A DNA stretch of 64,000 nucleotides from Macrotrachela quadricornifera (Eukaryota; Rotifera; Eurotatoria; Philodinida; Philodinidae): the NCBI GenBank assembly GCA_022393335.1, contig JAJEKB010021383.1, forward strand, positions 1,276,684 to 1,340,683. Direction: 5' to 3'. Shown here one piece after another: positions 34,585-47,311 of this stretch. The notes beneath the pieces were generated by a model. It was not told the DNA's origin. It did no database searches and worked only from the letters and a program-made list of their open reading frames with translations. Both the position numbers and the translations under genes were made by a program. The first letter of the stretch is position 1. Every line of letters starts with the position of its first letter.

Positions 34585-35068
34585 TTACGAGAGAACGTTT
34601 CCAAATGTGAGTCTCCGTTTTAAATCGAGTATTTATCATTTTATAGGGTTCAATGAATACAGTAACTGCGTATAAAGAGTTTCTGCCAATGGTGAAATTT
34701 TCAGGAACAACAAGATTCCGTACCTTTTGAGAAATCAGCATACGACTCTTAACTGAAGGCTTGAATTTTAGTAGTGCAAGGACAAAACATGGTGTTATTC
34801 TGACCATATGAAAGAGCATCACTGATAACCTCCGATTGGCCTGAACAACACTATGTGTTGTCCTTACAATATTAAAATTCAAGTCTTCAGTTAAGAGTCT
34901 TATGCTGATTTTTCAAAAGATGTAAAACTTTGTTGTTCATGAAAAGGTCGCCATAGGCAGAAATTCTTTATACGCAGTTACTGTACTAATTGAGCTTTAC
35001 AAAATGATAAATACCCGTTTCAAAACGGGGACTCACACTTGGAAACGTTCCCTCGTTAATTTGTCGGA
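34585..35068. repeat. Large palindrome, about 200-bp arms
   Basis: The left arm (GAACGTTTCCAAATGTGAGT ... CAGTAACTGCGTATAAAGA ... GACTCTTAACTGAAGGCTTG) is mirrored by the right arm ending ACTCACACTTGGAAACGTTC. Arms are about 80-85% alike with an ~80-bp loop (about 34784-34861). No transposase or clear target duplication. It is probably a fold-back MITE, and a transcript would form a long hairpin. Confidence 0.7.
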
Positions 35069-35364
35069 GACCAATATATGTATATTGAAAGGACAAAATG
35101 TTCCTCTTTAAAGACTAAGACCTGAAAGAAAAGTCTGATCGACGAATAAAAAGAAATTTACGGATTTTTAATATATATGAATGACGGTAACTTCTCTACG
35201 AGAAAAGGAGAAAAAAATCAAAAGAGAAATATCACTCTCAACATAGATATAGCTCTTTCTACGCAAAAGTTTTGCTATTGGACGACTTATAAGCGCGTTT
35301 TGAAAATCATTTATTGTTTGTCAATACATAAATTATATCTGCTGGGTGTTAATATTAGTGAGTA

Positions 35365-36389
35365 TACAGTAGTGACCACGATTATAGGAACGCTATAAAA
35401 AAGCTGTTAGCACTATCCTCAATAGATAGTTTAATTGTACCTATTCAAAAAATATTTTTCACTGCATTCTATGATATAAACTTATCAAAATGAACGAAAG
35501 CCATCGACTTCTGTCAGTCATGATCTGTGGCGACCTTAAATGCTACGTCGATCATAGTCGGTAACAGTCTATAGCGTATAGTCATTCACGATTGGTTATG
35601 ATGGTTGATACCAAGTCTGTCGCGATCTCAAGCTATCTTTACCTGTCGGTGACGACTCGTGGGGAGGGATGGATTCAAATTTCTACTTCTAAACACTTCA
35701 ACACTCTCTTTCAAATCGTGTTTCACAAAATTGGTTGATACTGTGTTGATAGACACACTGCTCTTACATGATATCTTTCATGTAAGGAAAGTCCACTATC
35801 TATATTGCATGTCTTCTCTTGTTCTTCACCTCGATTATATCATTGTTCTCTCTTTTTCTTACTTTTCTATATAATAATGTGCTCTGTGTGATATGAACAC
35901 AATTGGAGTGATGTGATGTGAAGTGTTCATCATCATATACCCAGAGTAGCGATAACGCTACTCCTTCACTTCGTCATTGTGATCACAATAAAATCAATTT
36001 TGTAGCAGTAACGAAACAGCTTGACATCTTTATAATTCGCTAAAGATAGTATGTCACATCATGTGAAAAAGTGTTAGATGATCAAAAGGTGGGATAATGG
36101 GAAAATTTTGATTCTATAGGATCGGTCATTTAATGGAAAATCTGTATATATTTTTACAATGTTCTTATAATTGTGATCAGGCAAAACTAAGGTTATTTTT
36201 TGAAAATATACTTTTTGCTATATAGTTGTTTTAAAAAAGAAAACAAAAATGAAGTACATATTTTTGAAGACGAACGTTTACTCTGCAAAAGTAACAATGT
36301 GAACTTTTTGAAAGAAATCTTAGTGGCTATAAAAGAAGGCAAATAGTATGTACATATTTGATGTTCTTATAATTGTGGTTACTACTGTA
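35365..36389. mobile_element. Tc1/mariner-like element remnant
   Basis: Inverted ends TACAGTAGTGACCACGATT (left) and TACAGTAGTAACCACAATT (right, reverse complement) match over about 29 bp with few differences. Each is flanked by TA (35363-35364, 36390-36391), the Tc1/mariner target duplication. The 1025-bp body has no recognisable transposase; a further copy of the end motif (TTCTTATAATTGTG) sits internally near 36163. Confidence 0.65.
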
Positions 36390-36391
36390 TA

Positions 36392-37750
36392 GTAAATGCT
36401 ATTGACTAGTGAAAATAACATTTTTAAGCATTAAACAATGTCTTCATGTATGTTCCAGTTATAATTTGAAATTCAATTTTTATTTTAAAACTTTTTTCCT
36501 ATGTAGAAATATTTTTGAGATAAATATGCCTAAGACGTTATTCAAACATATTTCTTCGAATGTTACTGAAGACAAGCTGTCATGTTTATGTAGAATATAA
36601 TAAAGATTCTGTCTGTTAGGATTGAGATGCTCGATATTATGGTCCTTATTGAGAGTGAATGTCTTTTTTTTTCTGATTCGAACAATGTGAATATTAGTGA
36701 AGGCAACTTACATATGATTTTACAAAGTTGGGTGTTTGTAATGGTGGCGTAAATTACAAATGCCCAAACACTAATCATAGTGAAAGAAAAACTATGCCAA
36801 TATAATCCTAAAAATATATTATAACAACTTGCTATAGAAACGTAATAGTAAAAACGTTAAACGACGCGTCTACTATGATATCTGTAAGAGAAAAAGACAA
36901 CATTATTATCAGCATTTTGATAGAAAGACAAGAAAGAAAAAAAGTTTGTCGATTAAAGAGTCCATTTTTTATACAACCTTGAAACATTTCACCGTGTTAC
37001 GTGCCATGTATTTTATTTCAGCAAGCAAATAAATAAAAGCAACACTTAGACAATAATAAAATCAATAGAATAATAGAGAGTGAGAGAGAAATATACAATG
37101 AATGTTGAATAATAGAAATAGTGTTTTGCATCAAGCAGAAAAAAAGTATTTAAGTGAAGTCTTTATTCAATGATAGAATGAAAAAGCACTAAGAAATTCA
37201 GAATATCTTTCGTACTAGTAGTAGGATGTCGAATTCATAAAATAGATGACATTTGATAGTACTTCTTCCATACAAGAATAATTTTTCATATCTTACAGTG
37301 CTGACCGAAAATTTTTCATCCTCTGGATATGCATTGAATCGAAAATCTGCTTTGGGTTTCGGTAATGAATGGCCTACGTTTGAATTTAAGTTCGGGTTAG
37401 GGTTTAGATTCAAAAAGTGCCAAATGAACTCAACTAATGTTGAGTATCTAGGTAATTCTTCAAACATTTTTTGAGGTCTACAATCAATCATAAGAGCAAC
37501 CAAGTTCTGATTCGAGTATTTTCGAACGACGTAAATTTTTTTCTGATGTTTTTGGTCGTTCAATTTTTGCATTATTTATTTTATTGCATGTCGATTGATC
37601 ATAGCCAATCTTAAAATCTTTTCTTTTGATCTACTTTCACTTAGTTTTATCAATTGACTAGATATAATCGAATCCGAATTCAAATGCTTGGATTCGATGT
37701 ACACCTAATCGTGAATATCCACCCGAGATTAATTTAATATAACAAACCTA
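36392..37750. other. Intergenic; unclassified small ORF
   Basis: Contains a 124-codon minus-strand frame (37198-37572) with an NPNPNLNSN stretch, no known domain and no paralogue in the window; I cannot tell whether it is coding. A small inverted repeat lies at about 36723-36772 (GGGTGTTTGTAAT against ATTACAAATGCCC). Confidence 0.35.
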
Positions 37751-38083
37751 ACGAGGGAGCCGATGCAACTGGTTAATCGATTTTTTAATGAAATATAGTA
37801 AACCTAGGGTTATTCACTATGCTGATTCCTAATATCACCATGATATTTGCCGATAGGCCTCAAGAGACCCGGTTTTTGAAAAACCAGATTCCTATGAAAA
37901 AATTGATTTTTTTATCGTCTTAGATGATAGAGCATGTCGAGTAAGCTACCAAAACCTATTTTTTGTCCATTTAAATGAGCTTTTTGCACGATGTACAGGA
38001 ATAAAAAATTTGTCAGTATTATAAATTTTTTTAAATAGATATGTATTAACAAGGTTAACGGAGTTTATGTTATTTTTATTTAT

Positions 38084-39681
38084 CTAAATCTTCTTATGAA
38101 AATGATACTTAACGAAAAAATGATCAAAACAAAGTCTTTTTGAACATTGTTTTTCTTGACATTGTTCGATGTAGGCAATTTGAGGAAAGCAAACTTGAAG
38201 AACGTTTTGAAATGGAAATGGATTAATATTTGTATATCCGCTGCAAAACCAGGAATATTGTATCATGTCTTTGAATACACGAGACGAAAGTTGATTATGA
38301 ACAAGAGATATTAATTTAAGGATGTTGTTTCTTTCCCATAGGTTTATATCGATTTGTTCGATTGCAACATGATGATATACACGTTTAATTAAGATTTTCA
38401 TTTGCCGGTTGAAATACCTATCTAATGGATGTATATCACATGTTGTATTTTTTGGTATTATAATTCTTTGAATTTCTTTTAATCTTATATCTTGATAAAA
38501 TTTTGGATCATTTTGTCCTGGATAGGAATCTGATAAAATTAAACATTCTTTATCAACCGATGGACCTAGGCATTTCTCGCACCAATACCGCACTAATGAT
38601 GATATTAATTTGCCAGATTTTGAGCATGTGATGACTACATTACTAGGCTCAAATAAACGCTTCTTCACCAGCTCTCCCATTTTCCCACCAGGTTCTTGTA
38701 GACATAAGTACATTGGATCAACTAATGGTCCATCTAATGAAATTGTTAGTTACACTGTATAAGAATGTGTTGTTACATGTTTGGATTTAACTACACCGAA
38801 AGTTTTTCGTCCTCCTTTATATGAAAGTGTTCTTTTTGAATATTGTTCTTTCTCAATTCCAACTTGATCGGTGTTTAGTATTCTTGATTCTTTATATTTT
38901 GGAGACAGCTTCTTAAATAATTTTAAAAAATCTTCTTCAGATTTAAGAATTTCATCGGCATTTAATATTTCTCGTTTAGTAATGATATTTGTTATTTTAC
39001 GAGAACATATATTATTCTAGTTTTGAAGTTGCGAATCCAAAATTCAGATGCTTGAAAATCATTAAAACTAATTTCTCGTGCACTTCTTACACACCAACGT
39101 TGAATATCAATATCATGAACTGGAAGATACTGTTCACGTGCATCAACTAATTTTTGATAAACACATTTATCTATTTCTTGTAATTTTTATCGTCTTGTTC
39201 CATTGTTTTCTAAATATTTTTTAAACCTACCAATATGATTTTGATTTGATAGAGTTCGAAATTGATGTTTAACAGATTTCCAGGTTCGACGACGTTTTCC
39301 TAATTCGTTTTCATCAAAAGCGTAATCGACCACGTGTTGCATAAATTCAAGAGAAAAGTTTGATAATTCGTGTTGTTCTTTCTTCAAATCATCTTCTACT
39401 TCATAATCACTTCCACTTTCCGATTCACTAGATTCTTCTACTTCATAATTACTTCCACTTTCCGATTCACTAGATTCTTCTTCTTCTTCTTCTTCTTCTT
39501 CTTCATTTTCATCATTCTCATTGCTATATTGTTTACAATAAATATCTAATGTTGTCTCGTCCTCATATTCAAATCGTCTACGATTGCATATTGAGATAAT
39601 TACTTCAGCTAGATGTTCAGCAACTTCACGTTCTTCTTGTGAAGGTTCATTTAATGAATCATCATTCAAATTGACATTCAT
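38084..39681 (-). pseudogene. DDE transposase (CENPB-HTH/DDE_1, pogo/Tc5-like), broken
   Basis: The N-terminal part is open from ATG 39681 to a stop at 39187. It has an acidic run of Glu (GAA repeat) and a twofold SSESESGS repeat, then FKKYLENNG. After the stop, translation still shows the helix-turn-helix end (FQASEFWIRNFK) and the start of the DDE domain (DQVGIE ... RTLSYKGGRKTFG), with further stops. From 38713 the frame is open again: LCLQEPGGKMGEL, then SNVVITCSKSGKLI, the second Asp block LILSDSYPGQND, the third block IIPKNTTCDIHPLDRYF, and NLWERNNILKLISLVHNQL. At least four stops separate the pieces (for example TAA within the HSYTV block at about 38755), so no full enzyme is made. A hAT element sits just upstream of its ATG. 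Confidence 0.8.
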
Positions 39682-40089
39682 AATATTGGATAAACCAAGG
39701 GGGAAACAGCTGATTCCATGATTCTATTGATTCCAAATGATTCTAAGTGATTCCGAGTGATTCTGCGTGATTCCATCGATTCCAAATGATTCTATGTGAT
39801 TCTACGTGATTCTGTCTGATTCCATGAGATATTATAAACTTCAATTTGGTATTAAAAAGTTTTCCAAACATCTAACTAAATAGAGATATATTCGGATTAG
39901 AGACTTCCAGTGTCATTTTACCCATTGCCCGAATGAGGAAACGTTTTTAGCTGCCCTATCTCTTTCGAATTCGGCCTTCGTGCAACGTGTAGATCTCTAT
40001 GAGATATGAAAATTCTATAAGATTAATTTCCTATATGTCTCTTGTTCTTAGTTGTATGTATTTTTTTGGAACTTTAGCATATGGTACGG

Positions 40090-40385
40090 GGCATACCGAA
40101 ATCTTGAATAACGACATATTGACTTAAGATTTTTCTTACTGATCGTTCTATTTGTGAGTAAATTCTTGTGAAAATTTCAATTCAAAAGAACATTTCCTTC
40201 CAAGACATGAAAGTCTGCAAAATTACGTCTCTTAAAAATTCTGATTTTTAGGTCTTTCATATTTTTGGAAAGAAACGTTCTTTTGAGCTGAAATTTTCAG
40301 AAAATTTTACTCATAAATAGAACGATCAATGGAGAAAATCTTAGATAAATATATCATTATTCAAGTCTTTGGTTTATTTCATGTT
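40090..40385. repeat. Fold-back repeat inside the hAT element
   Basis: The left arm (ATCTTGAATAACGACATATT ... TGATCGTTCTATTTGTGAGT ... TTCAAAAGAACATTTCC) is mirrored by the right arm (GGAAAGAAACGTTCTTTTGA ... ACTCATAAATAGAACGATCA ... TATCATTATTCAAG). Arms of about 120-140 bp with a short loop. Confidence 0.65.
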
Positions 40386-42535
40386 ACAGGCTAAAACTCT
40401 AATATAGTATTTACAACTCAAAACAAGAGTCCTAGCGGAGGATTGATCTTTCAGAATTTTTCATACATTATTGAAAGACACCTTATGCTCAAGTGTAACG
40501 GTAAATATATTTAATTCTATTGATGACAAGTGGAGACGCGGTTTTGAGTGTCTTACAACACGATGTTTATTTGACTCTGTTCTGCATCCAAATGTATTCA
40601 TTTCACATATACCATGAGGTTATATACTAGAGAGGAAGAGGAAAAAGAACACGATATAAATATAGTTAAAATAGAAAGAAGAAAAGAGAGAGAACATTGA
40701 AAGAACTGATAATTACAAAAGAGATCATATGAGATACTTCATATGATTTAAAACATACATCGATCTATCAGTAGTTACAGCACGCAATCAAACTATATCA
40801 TTCATAAAAGAGACGCACCATCAGTCAGACAATGAATGCATATCATCTCAAAATGGTATGTCTGCTGGCACGCTAAGCTATAAATTTAATAGATACTGGA
40901 CAGCTGGAAATGTTCTCAGGTCAGTAGCTTCAATGGAATTATTTGTATTCAAAAAAACTATATGTCTCTAGTTTGAAAGCTTCAGAAATCAGATGGTATT
41001 TACGAAATTTCTCGGATGACTAATATTCAAAATCAAGAAGCTAAGATATATTTTCCCTTTGCCCTTCAGGTATGAAGTACTCAACGGGAAACAACTAGAA
41101 TCGATTTGGTTTTCACCAATTTAAGGAATTACACTTTCGTGCCAGTTCCGATTGTCGTTTCAGACTTACTTTCGGGTAGTTCCTCATGTCGAAATCAACC
41201 TACAGGTTAGGTACACGTTTTCTATCCGGTTTTCCTTAATCTTTACGACATCTGATCCTTGCAACAGGATATCAGCTATATCTGGTCGATATTGACCGAA
41301 AATTTACAAAACTAGAGATGAGGAATTTGAGTTAGAAAAATAATATGAACCATGAAACTATAGTTAAAATCTCTTTGAAAACTCTCTAGAATATTGAATT
41401 CCAGCAATATTTTTGTAGAACGATAGCATCACTGCACGAATGGATCAGTCTATCAGCCCGGACTTATCGGATTTCATAAGGAATCGATCTGACTCTTATC
41501 GGAATTTTATGTATCAATATAAAATCCCATAGAATTCATTATACACTATCGATCAAGAATCCATAATGTTAGAATTTTATCGGATCTTGTGGTCGGATTT
41601 GATAGAATCTGTGAATTATAAAGTAGCATTGGTTACACGGGATCTAATTGAAATAGCAGTAGTAAGGATTGGATCGTAAACTCTCCTGGCATTCAATCAT
41701 CCGATTTTCATCTATCTGTGTCGATTGGTCATATCTTACAAGATTAATCAAATTCGGTGTCTTAGTGATAGAATAAGATGATTATTAAAAATATTTTCTA
41801 GAATAATATCTCCGCAAATATAACTGTAAAATTTAAAATAGAATAGATCAAAAAATAAATTTTTGATCTCGTTACACTGATAACTTTGCGAAACATGTTT
41901 TTAGGCCTTTGGAGACGGAATTTTTTTCGAGCAAGAAAATTCTTTTTTTCTGTGTATTTCATGATAAATCAATCTTAATTTCGATTCTACAAAAAACTTT
42001 TTTGTGGGAACGAGTCTTTAGAAATTTTTTGAAGTGTGATACAGTTCAACGTTCGTAAAATCAACCAACCATATTCTTGTAGAGACAGGAATGTTTCTTG
42101 CAGGGTTTTAGACTAGCGAAATTTTTGCTGAAAATCAACGATGTTATATTTGTTATTCACTATTGATTATCGAAAAAAATAATCTAATTATAATCCGGAT
42201 TATACCAAAAAAGTGTCTAATAAATGATTTAACAAAAACTAATCTCATATAAGAATCTTTGCGTTTCCAAATACCAGAGAATCAACATGGTTCCTTAAGG
42301 GGCCAACCGTCCCCAAAAGGTTAAAACGTTTAAATGTATAAGTTAGTTCAAAAATCGATTTCAAAGTCTCTAAATATCTTTCATAGGATATTCTTTTAGA
42401 GGAACAAGATTTTAAAAAATACAACTAAAAACTCGCTTAAATACTAGTTTTCAATCTCTCAAAATTTTTTTTATGACGCTCACGTTAGTTGATGTTCTGT
42501 AAAATGCTGAGAGAGAACAATATCAAGGAGAATAT

Positions 42536-43333
42536 ATCCTATTCCGCGATGTTGCACATTGCGAAACTAGTTTCGCCTCAGGAATCAATTCCGGAATTAA
42601 TGAAATCAGTTCCGATTCCGGAGTTACTCGAAATTACAAGGAATTCCTTGTGATTCCGGAATTGATGGAATTAGTATCAATTCCAGAACTGCTTCCCGCC
42701 TTCACCCTCATGTTTGGTAGTGCTGTTGTAGAATAATCTCACAGACACGCGAGCGATTTTAGAATCGGAACTGATTCCATTAATTCCAGAATCAAAAGGA
42801 ATTACACGGAATTCCCAGGAATTCCTTGTGATTCCAGAATTAATAGAAATAGTTCCAATTCCAGAATCGCTTTCCGTCTTCACCCTCATATTTGGTAGTG
42901 CTGTTGCAGATTAATCTCAAACATACACGAGCGATTCTGGAATCGGTACTGATTCCATCAATTCCGGAATCACAAGGAATTCCTATGAATTCCGTGTAAT
43001 TCCGGAATTACTCGAAATTGTAAGGAACTCCTTGTGATTTCGGGATTGATGGAATCAGGACCGATTCTGGAATTGCTTCCCGCCTTCACCCTCATGCTTG
43101 GTAGTGCTGTTACAGATTAATCTCAAACATGCACGAGCGATTCTGAAATTGATGGAATTAGTTCCGATTCTGGAATCACTTGGAATAGTTGAAAATGATT
43201 TCGGATATCCTAGGAATTGGTGAAATTGATTCCGGAATCGAAGTCTCTATAGATTTCATGCAATTTCAGAATCGGTGGAATTAGTTTCCTTGAGGGAACT
43301 GATTCCCTAATGTTCAGCATCGCGGAATAGGAT
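42536..43333. repeat. GGAATT-rich fold-back with three internal tandem units
   Basis: The ends ATCCTATTCCGCGATGTTG and, reverse complemented, ATCCTATTCCGCGATGCTG define a 798-bp unit. The interior is full of GATTCC/GGAATC words and includes three copies, spaced about 183 and 208 bp, of a block starting CTTCACCCTCAT and running TTGGTAGTGCTGTT (about 42690, 42872, 43083). No target duplication was found. Confidence 0.6.
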
Positions 43334-44926
43334 GACTGCTCGTGATTCTGTGATTTGGAATCAATCAAGTTCTCAAATGTCTTCGACTGAATTCATTGTG
43401 ATCGGAATGTTGCACTGATCGATCTGAATATTGACAGAGGACATCGTCGAATTTCAGTAAATTACCAGTTTTCGACCATTTTTTGTTGGAAAGGTACGGA
43501 GATTGTGCAAAAACCGTTGGAAAAGACTGATGACAGTCAGTCCAGGAGTGTGAACATTACATTTCCTATATTATCGACATTTCCTGTATTGTAAATTGGT
43601 AACGTTGATTTCAACTCAGTCATTTTCTCTGCTATTGAAACGAGGTTAACTATATCTTTCGACAAATTCAGACAATAAACGGTTAATCTTTTGAGCAGAT
43701 CTCGTCTAAATACAATGGTTTTTCCAAATGTTTATCAAAGGCGAACTGGCAGGCTAGTGAAAAGGCCTGAGCCCGCATTCTCCAATCAAAAATACTGCTT
43801 CCATCTTCTTATGTTTTTCAGCATAAATGTGAAAAGAAATAGGTGAAAATCTATTCAAACTGACTGAAGAGGCATCCAGTTCTCGTAAGCTCTAGGCGAG
43901 TCTTGAAATCAACATCATTGATCTGAATCAATAAAGCGTCTTTCAGACTGAAGGCATGAGTCGATTGAGGACAGAAGATTCAGAAAACGGAAGGAAAAAT
44001 GCAACCAGACATTCGGTATCCCTAGTCCGGTGACTATTTTCGAAGGAAATCTATCAGAACCGGGGTAAAGTTAGTCGTGGGATATGCTTTCAAATAATTG
44101 CTTACTTCGATTCTTTTTGGTACAATCAATGATTTTTTGACTGATTCCCATCAAAAAATCATTGGATTAGGCCACAAAGATCGTTATTCTATGTAGCTTG
44201 TAAGAGTTAATGTTTTAATGAAGTTATTGTTGATGATTAATCATGATCGGTCGTCCAGTGATTCTATGTGATTCCAAGTGATTCTACATGATTCCATGTG
44301 ATTCTACATGATTCCGAGTGATTCTATGTGATTCTATGTGATTCTAAGGTCAAAGAATCAGCTGTTTCCCCCTTAGGATAAACAATAAATAATTTTGCCT
44401 GGTTTCATTTTTCGAATAGGTATACTGAAGTTAGAATATGAAAAACAGTTGAAAAGTTTTGATTTTTCTCAATTACTTTAACGATTAATTTTTACTTTAT
44501 AAGTTGATGCAGATTAGCAGATTATACGAACCAATTATAGAAGTTTTCAAAATTCCACGCTGTACATACTGGGCCATCAGATGGCACATACAGTCATCAG
44601 TTTCGTTTCTTTTATCTTATATATACCTATATTTTCTTCGATTACATATGGTAGAAACTAGTTTTCTATCGTCTAAAAGCTCATTTAAATGGACAAAAAA
44701 TAAGTTTTGGTAGCATACTCGACATGCTCTATCATCTGGGATGATAAAAAAATCAATTTAAAATAAAAAAAATGTTTTTCATAGGAACCTGGTTTTTCAA
44801 AAACCGGGTCTCTTGAAGCCTATCGGCAAATATCATGGTGATATTAGGAATCAGCATAGTGAATAACTCTAGGTCCACTATATTTCATTAAAAAAATCGA
44901 TTAACCAGTTGCATCAGTTCCCTCGT

Positions 44927-45885
44927 GAGTTTTAAAGTCGACCGTTTAATAAGCATTGGCAGTACTCTCAATAATGAACAAATATTATTGTTCTTGATTC
45001 ATAATGTTTAAAGAAATTAAAATTGATTCTCTACATTTTAACTAATTTTTATTGAATATTTTATGAATAAATTTACCTTTTTGTAAAACAACAAATATAG
45101 TTAATGGGAAAGAAAACTATTTCAAAAAGAAACGATTTGAAAATCAATTAAAAAATATTTTTTACCTTTCTATAAAGAACATCGTTCATGTCGGAAGACA
45201 TCAGCATTTCAAGAGAACTTCTTTTAATGAATGTCGCGGTTTTTATTAAGAGTTTGTTTAATGAATATTGGAAATATTTCTATTTTATGAAGAAGCTTTC
45301 CGAGAGAAGATTTATTTACATTTAGAATACAAAAATTACTTCCGTATTTTAATGTTCTTCATTAATTATAATGTCTTTTATAATCGAAACGAAAAATAAA
45401 ATACATTTCTTTTGTCTTCTTATACCACCTATATGAGGAAAAACGTAAGAACTAATTCAAAACATCATTTTCCTTTACATCAACACTTTCAAAAATTTGA
45501 GGTGATTCGATTTGACAATTGACACCAAATAAGATTAATCAATATTCAATTGATCACATCACAGATTTTTCTAGTAAAATATTTTCCCCTTAAATCGAAC
45601 TAAAGTAATAAAGTTTTTAAGTATGTATAAAACTACATTTTATTTTGTTTCATAAAATTGAATTTTATTGAACAAAGACATTCAACTTGTTTTTTCGATC
45701 AAACACTTCAACACTTTTCCGTTCGTTCGATTACATTTTCAATTCGAAGTCCCTTTTTTAATTTTGCAATTTGTCGAAATCTTTCTTTTCTATTTTCGGA
45801 CAAATTGCACTTTTCAATACCAACACATTTTAATAAGAACATTGACACTTGAATCACTGATCAACCTAATACCATAAACATGGAG
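44927..45885. other. Intergenic
   Basis: AT-rich. Overlapping plus-strand frames at 45658-45877 have no recognisable feature. Confidence 0.4.
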
Positions 45886-46077
45886 CTATATAAGAGTGTT
45901 GTTGTAATCAGTGAGCACGCTTGCTAAAAGTTTAGCTCCTCGATCACTTATTTTGTTATTCCGAAGTAACAGACGCTTTAATATTGTATTTGTCTTGAGC
46001 ATTTCAGCAATATATTTTGCACTTTCATCTGTTATAGTAGTGCTCTGGAGATCTAAAATTGTGTCGTTTTTAATGAA
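45886..46077 (-). pseudogene. Leucine-rich-repeat (ribonuclease-inhibitor type) fragment
   Basis: A minus-strand frame of about 63 codons without a start reads LDLQSTTITDESAKYIAEML, then ILKRLLLRNNKISDRGAKLL. These are two consecutive LRRs of the RI/NLRC3 type (LxLxxNxIxDxGaxxLA). It ends at a stop at 45886-45888. The rest of the gene is not visible nearby, so this is a relic or one exon of a gene whose other parts are lost. Confidence 0.6.
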
Positions 46078-47311
46078 TTATTAAATATTCACTCAATAAA
46101 GATATAGAATAAATAAATTTTATTTGATAAAAAATCAAGCAGAGAATTTACTCAAATGAATGTTTTAATTTTTTGAAATATTGATGATATAAATAAAATA
46201 AAAATCTAATCATGTATTTTTATAATGTTTGTTATTTTTTGTTTGTATCTTTTGTGATGAAATCAACTGGCAGTTATGTTGAAAGAAAGGATCAATTATA
46301 AAAAGTGATTGTTAAATTTCTCTAATTTTTATTAATAATAAATGTTTTATTTAAAAACATGTGCATGAGATGGGTCTCTTGCTTTATATAATTTCTTTTT
46401 TATCTTTGTTTCATTTTAACTTGAAAAAACAAGTTAAAATAAATGTTTTATTTAGTTTTATTAATTATGAATATTGACTAATAAATACCAAAGATGAAAA
46501 GCAGATTTGAAAAATAAGTAAAAAAAGTTTACATGTTAAATCAAACATTCAGAGTATTAATTTTGGTTTATAAATGAATTTTTGTGCCATCTAGGAGTAA
46601 TGAAAAAATAATCTCTCCTAAAATAAATGAATATAATTCAATGGTACATGTTAATTGTAAAATTAATCTAAAATATATTTGGTATTTATTAAAGTAACGA
46701 ACATTTTTTATTTTCTGATTATTTTTCTTGTGAAATAGAAAAAAAAGCAAATTAAATCTCGGGCGTTTCTTTATAAAGATGATGTTGATATTTTATTTTC
46801 TTCAACAAAAAGCATTGCTATTCGCATCTATTAAAGCCTCAAAATAAATAAAAATAAAAAAATAAGAATTTTTTACTAAGAAGAAAATATTTTGAATCTT
46901 TAAATTTCATTGAACTAAAAAAATAAAAACAAATATTAGTAAGATCTCTATCTAATATAATGTATTCTCTCTTCTAACAATAATATTCATGAATTTGCAA
47001 AGGATGTTGTATGTTAGTGACGTCATCGTTGTGTGGGACAATGCTTAGGCTATTTTATAGTTTTCTTTGGCTTCTCTCACTACATTTAATTGAATGCTTT
47101 CGAGCGTATCTTCTATCTAAAGCTTTTATTAATATAATTGTATTCCGCAGTATTTTCTCTGACGTTAATTGTAGGCAGATGAAAGGCATATTTTATATAA
47201 GAAACACCGACATAATAGATATTCTTACAGATTTTATTTTTATTAGATTTAACGTGTTGACATACTGGAAAGTGAATTTGTACAGCTGATCACTATTAAT
47301 TAATAGAAACA
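46078..47311. other. Intergenic upstream of receptor D
   Basis: AT-rich. A perfect small hairpin (ATTTTAACTTG...CAAGTTAAAAT, about 46414-46441). The 92-codon frame at 47011-47289 lies just upstream of the receptor and has no domain. Confidence 0.4.

Larger units (their letters stand above)
39696..44375. mobile_element. Non-autonomous hAT transposon, 4.7 kb
   Basis: Flanked by the 8-bp duplication GGATAAAC (39688-39695 and 44376-44383), the hAT target-site length. Tips: CAAGGGGGAAACAGCTGAT on the left and TAAGGGGGAAACAGCTGAT on the right (reverse complement). Both ends carry subterminal arrays of a roughly 10-bp unit GTGATTCTAN/GTGATTCCAN (39711-39826; 44259-44345). No transposase frame in 4.7 kb. 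The interior holds further fold-backs (40090-40385, 42536-43333). Confidence 0.85.
37751..44926 (-). mobile_element. pogo/Tc5-like DNA transposon, split by a hAT element
   Basis: Long terminal inverted repeats of about 240 bp: 37751-37990 (ACGAGGGAGCCGATGCAACT...) and, reverse complemented, 44680-44926 (ACGAGGGAACTGATGCAACT...), alike at roughly nine bases in ten. Without the inner 4.7-kb hAT insertion and its duplication the element is about 2.5 kb, a normal size for an autonomous transposon carrying one transposase gene (38084-39681, -). The left flank is TA, but the right flank is GA, so the target duplication is not clean. Confidence 0.7.

Noticed and set aside
37385..37410. GGGTTAGGGTTTAG near 37395 as interstitial telomeric repeat
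   Set aside because: Only about two imperfect TTAGGG-like units, within an ordinary sequence context.
39187..39681. Acidic 164-codon frame as an independent nuclear protein
   Set aside because: Its end joins in order with DDE-transposase blocks just downstream; it is the transposase N-terminus before a stop.
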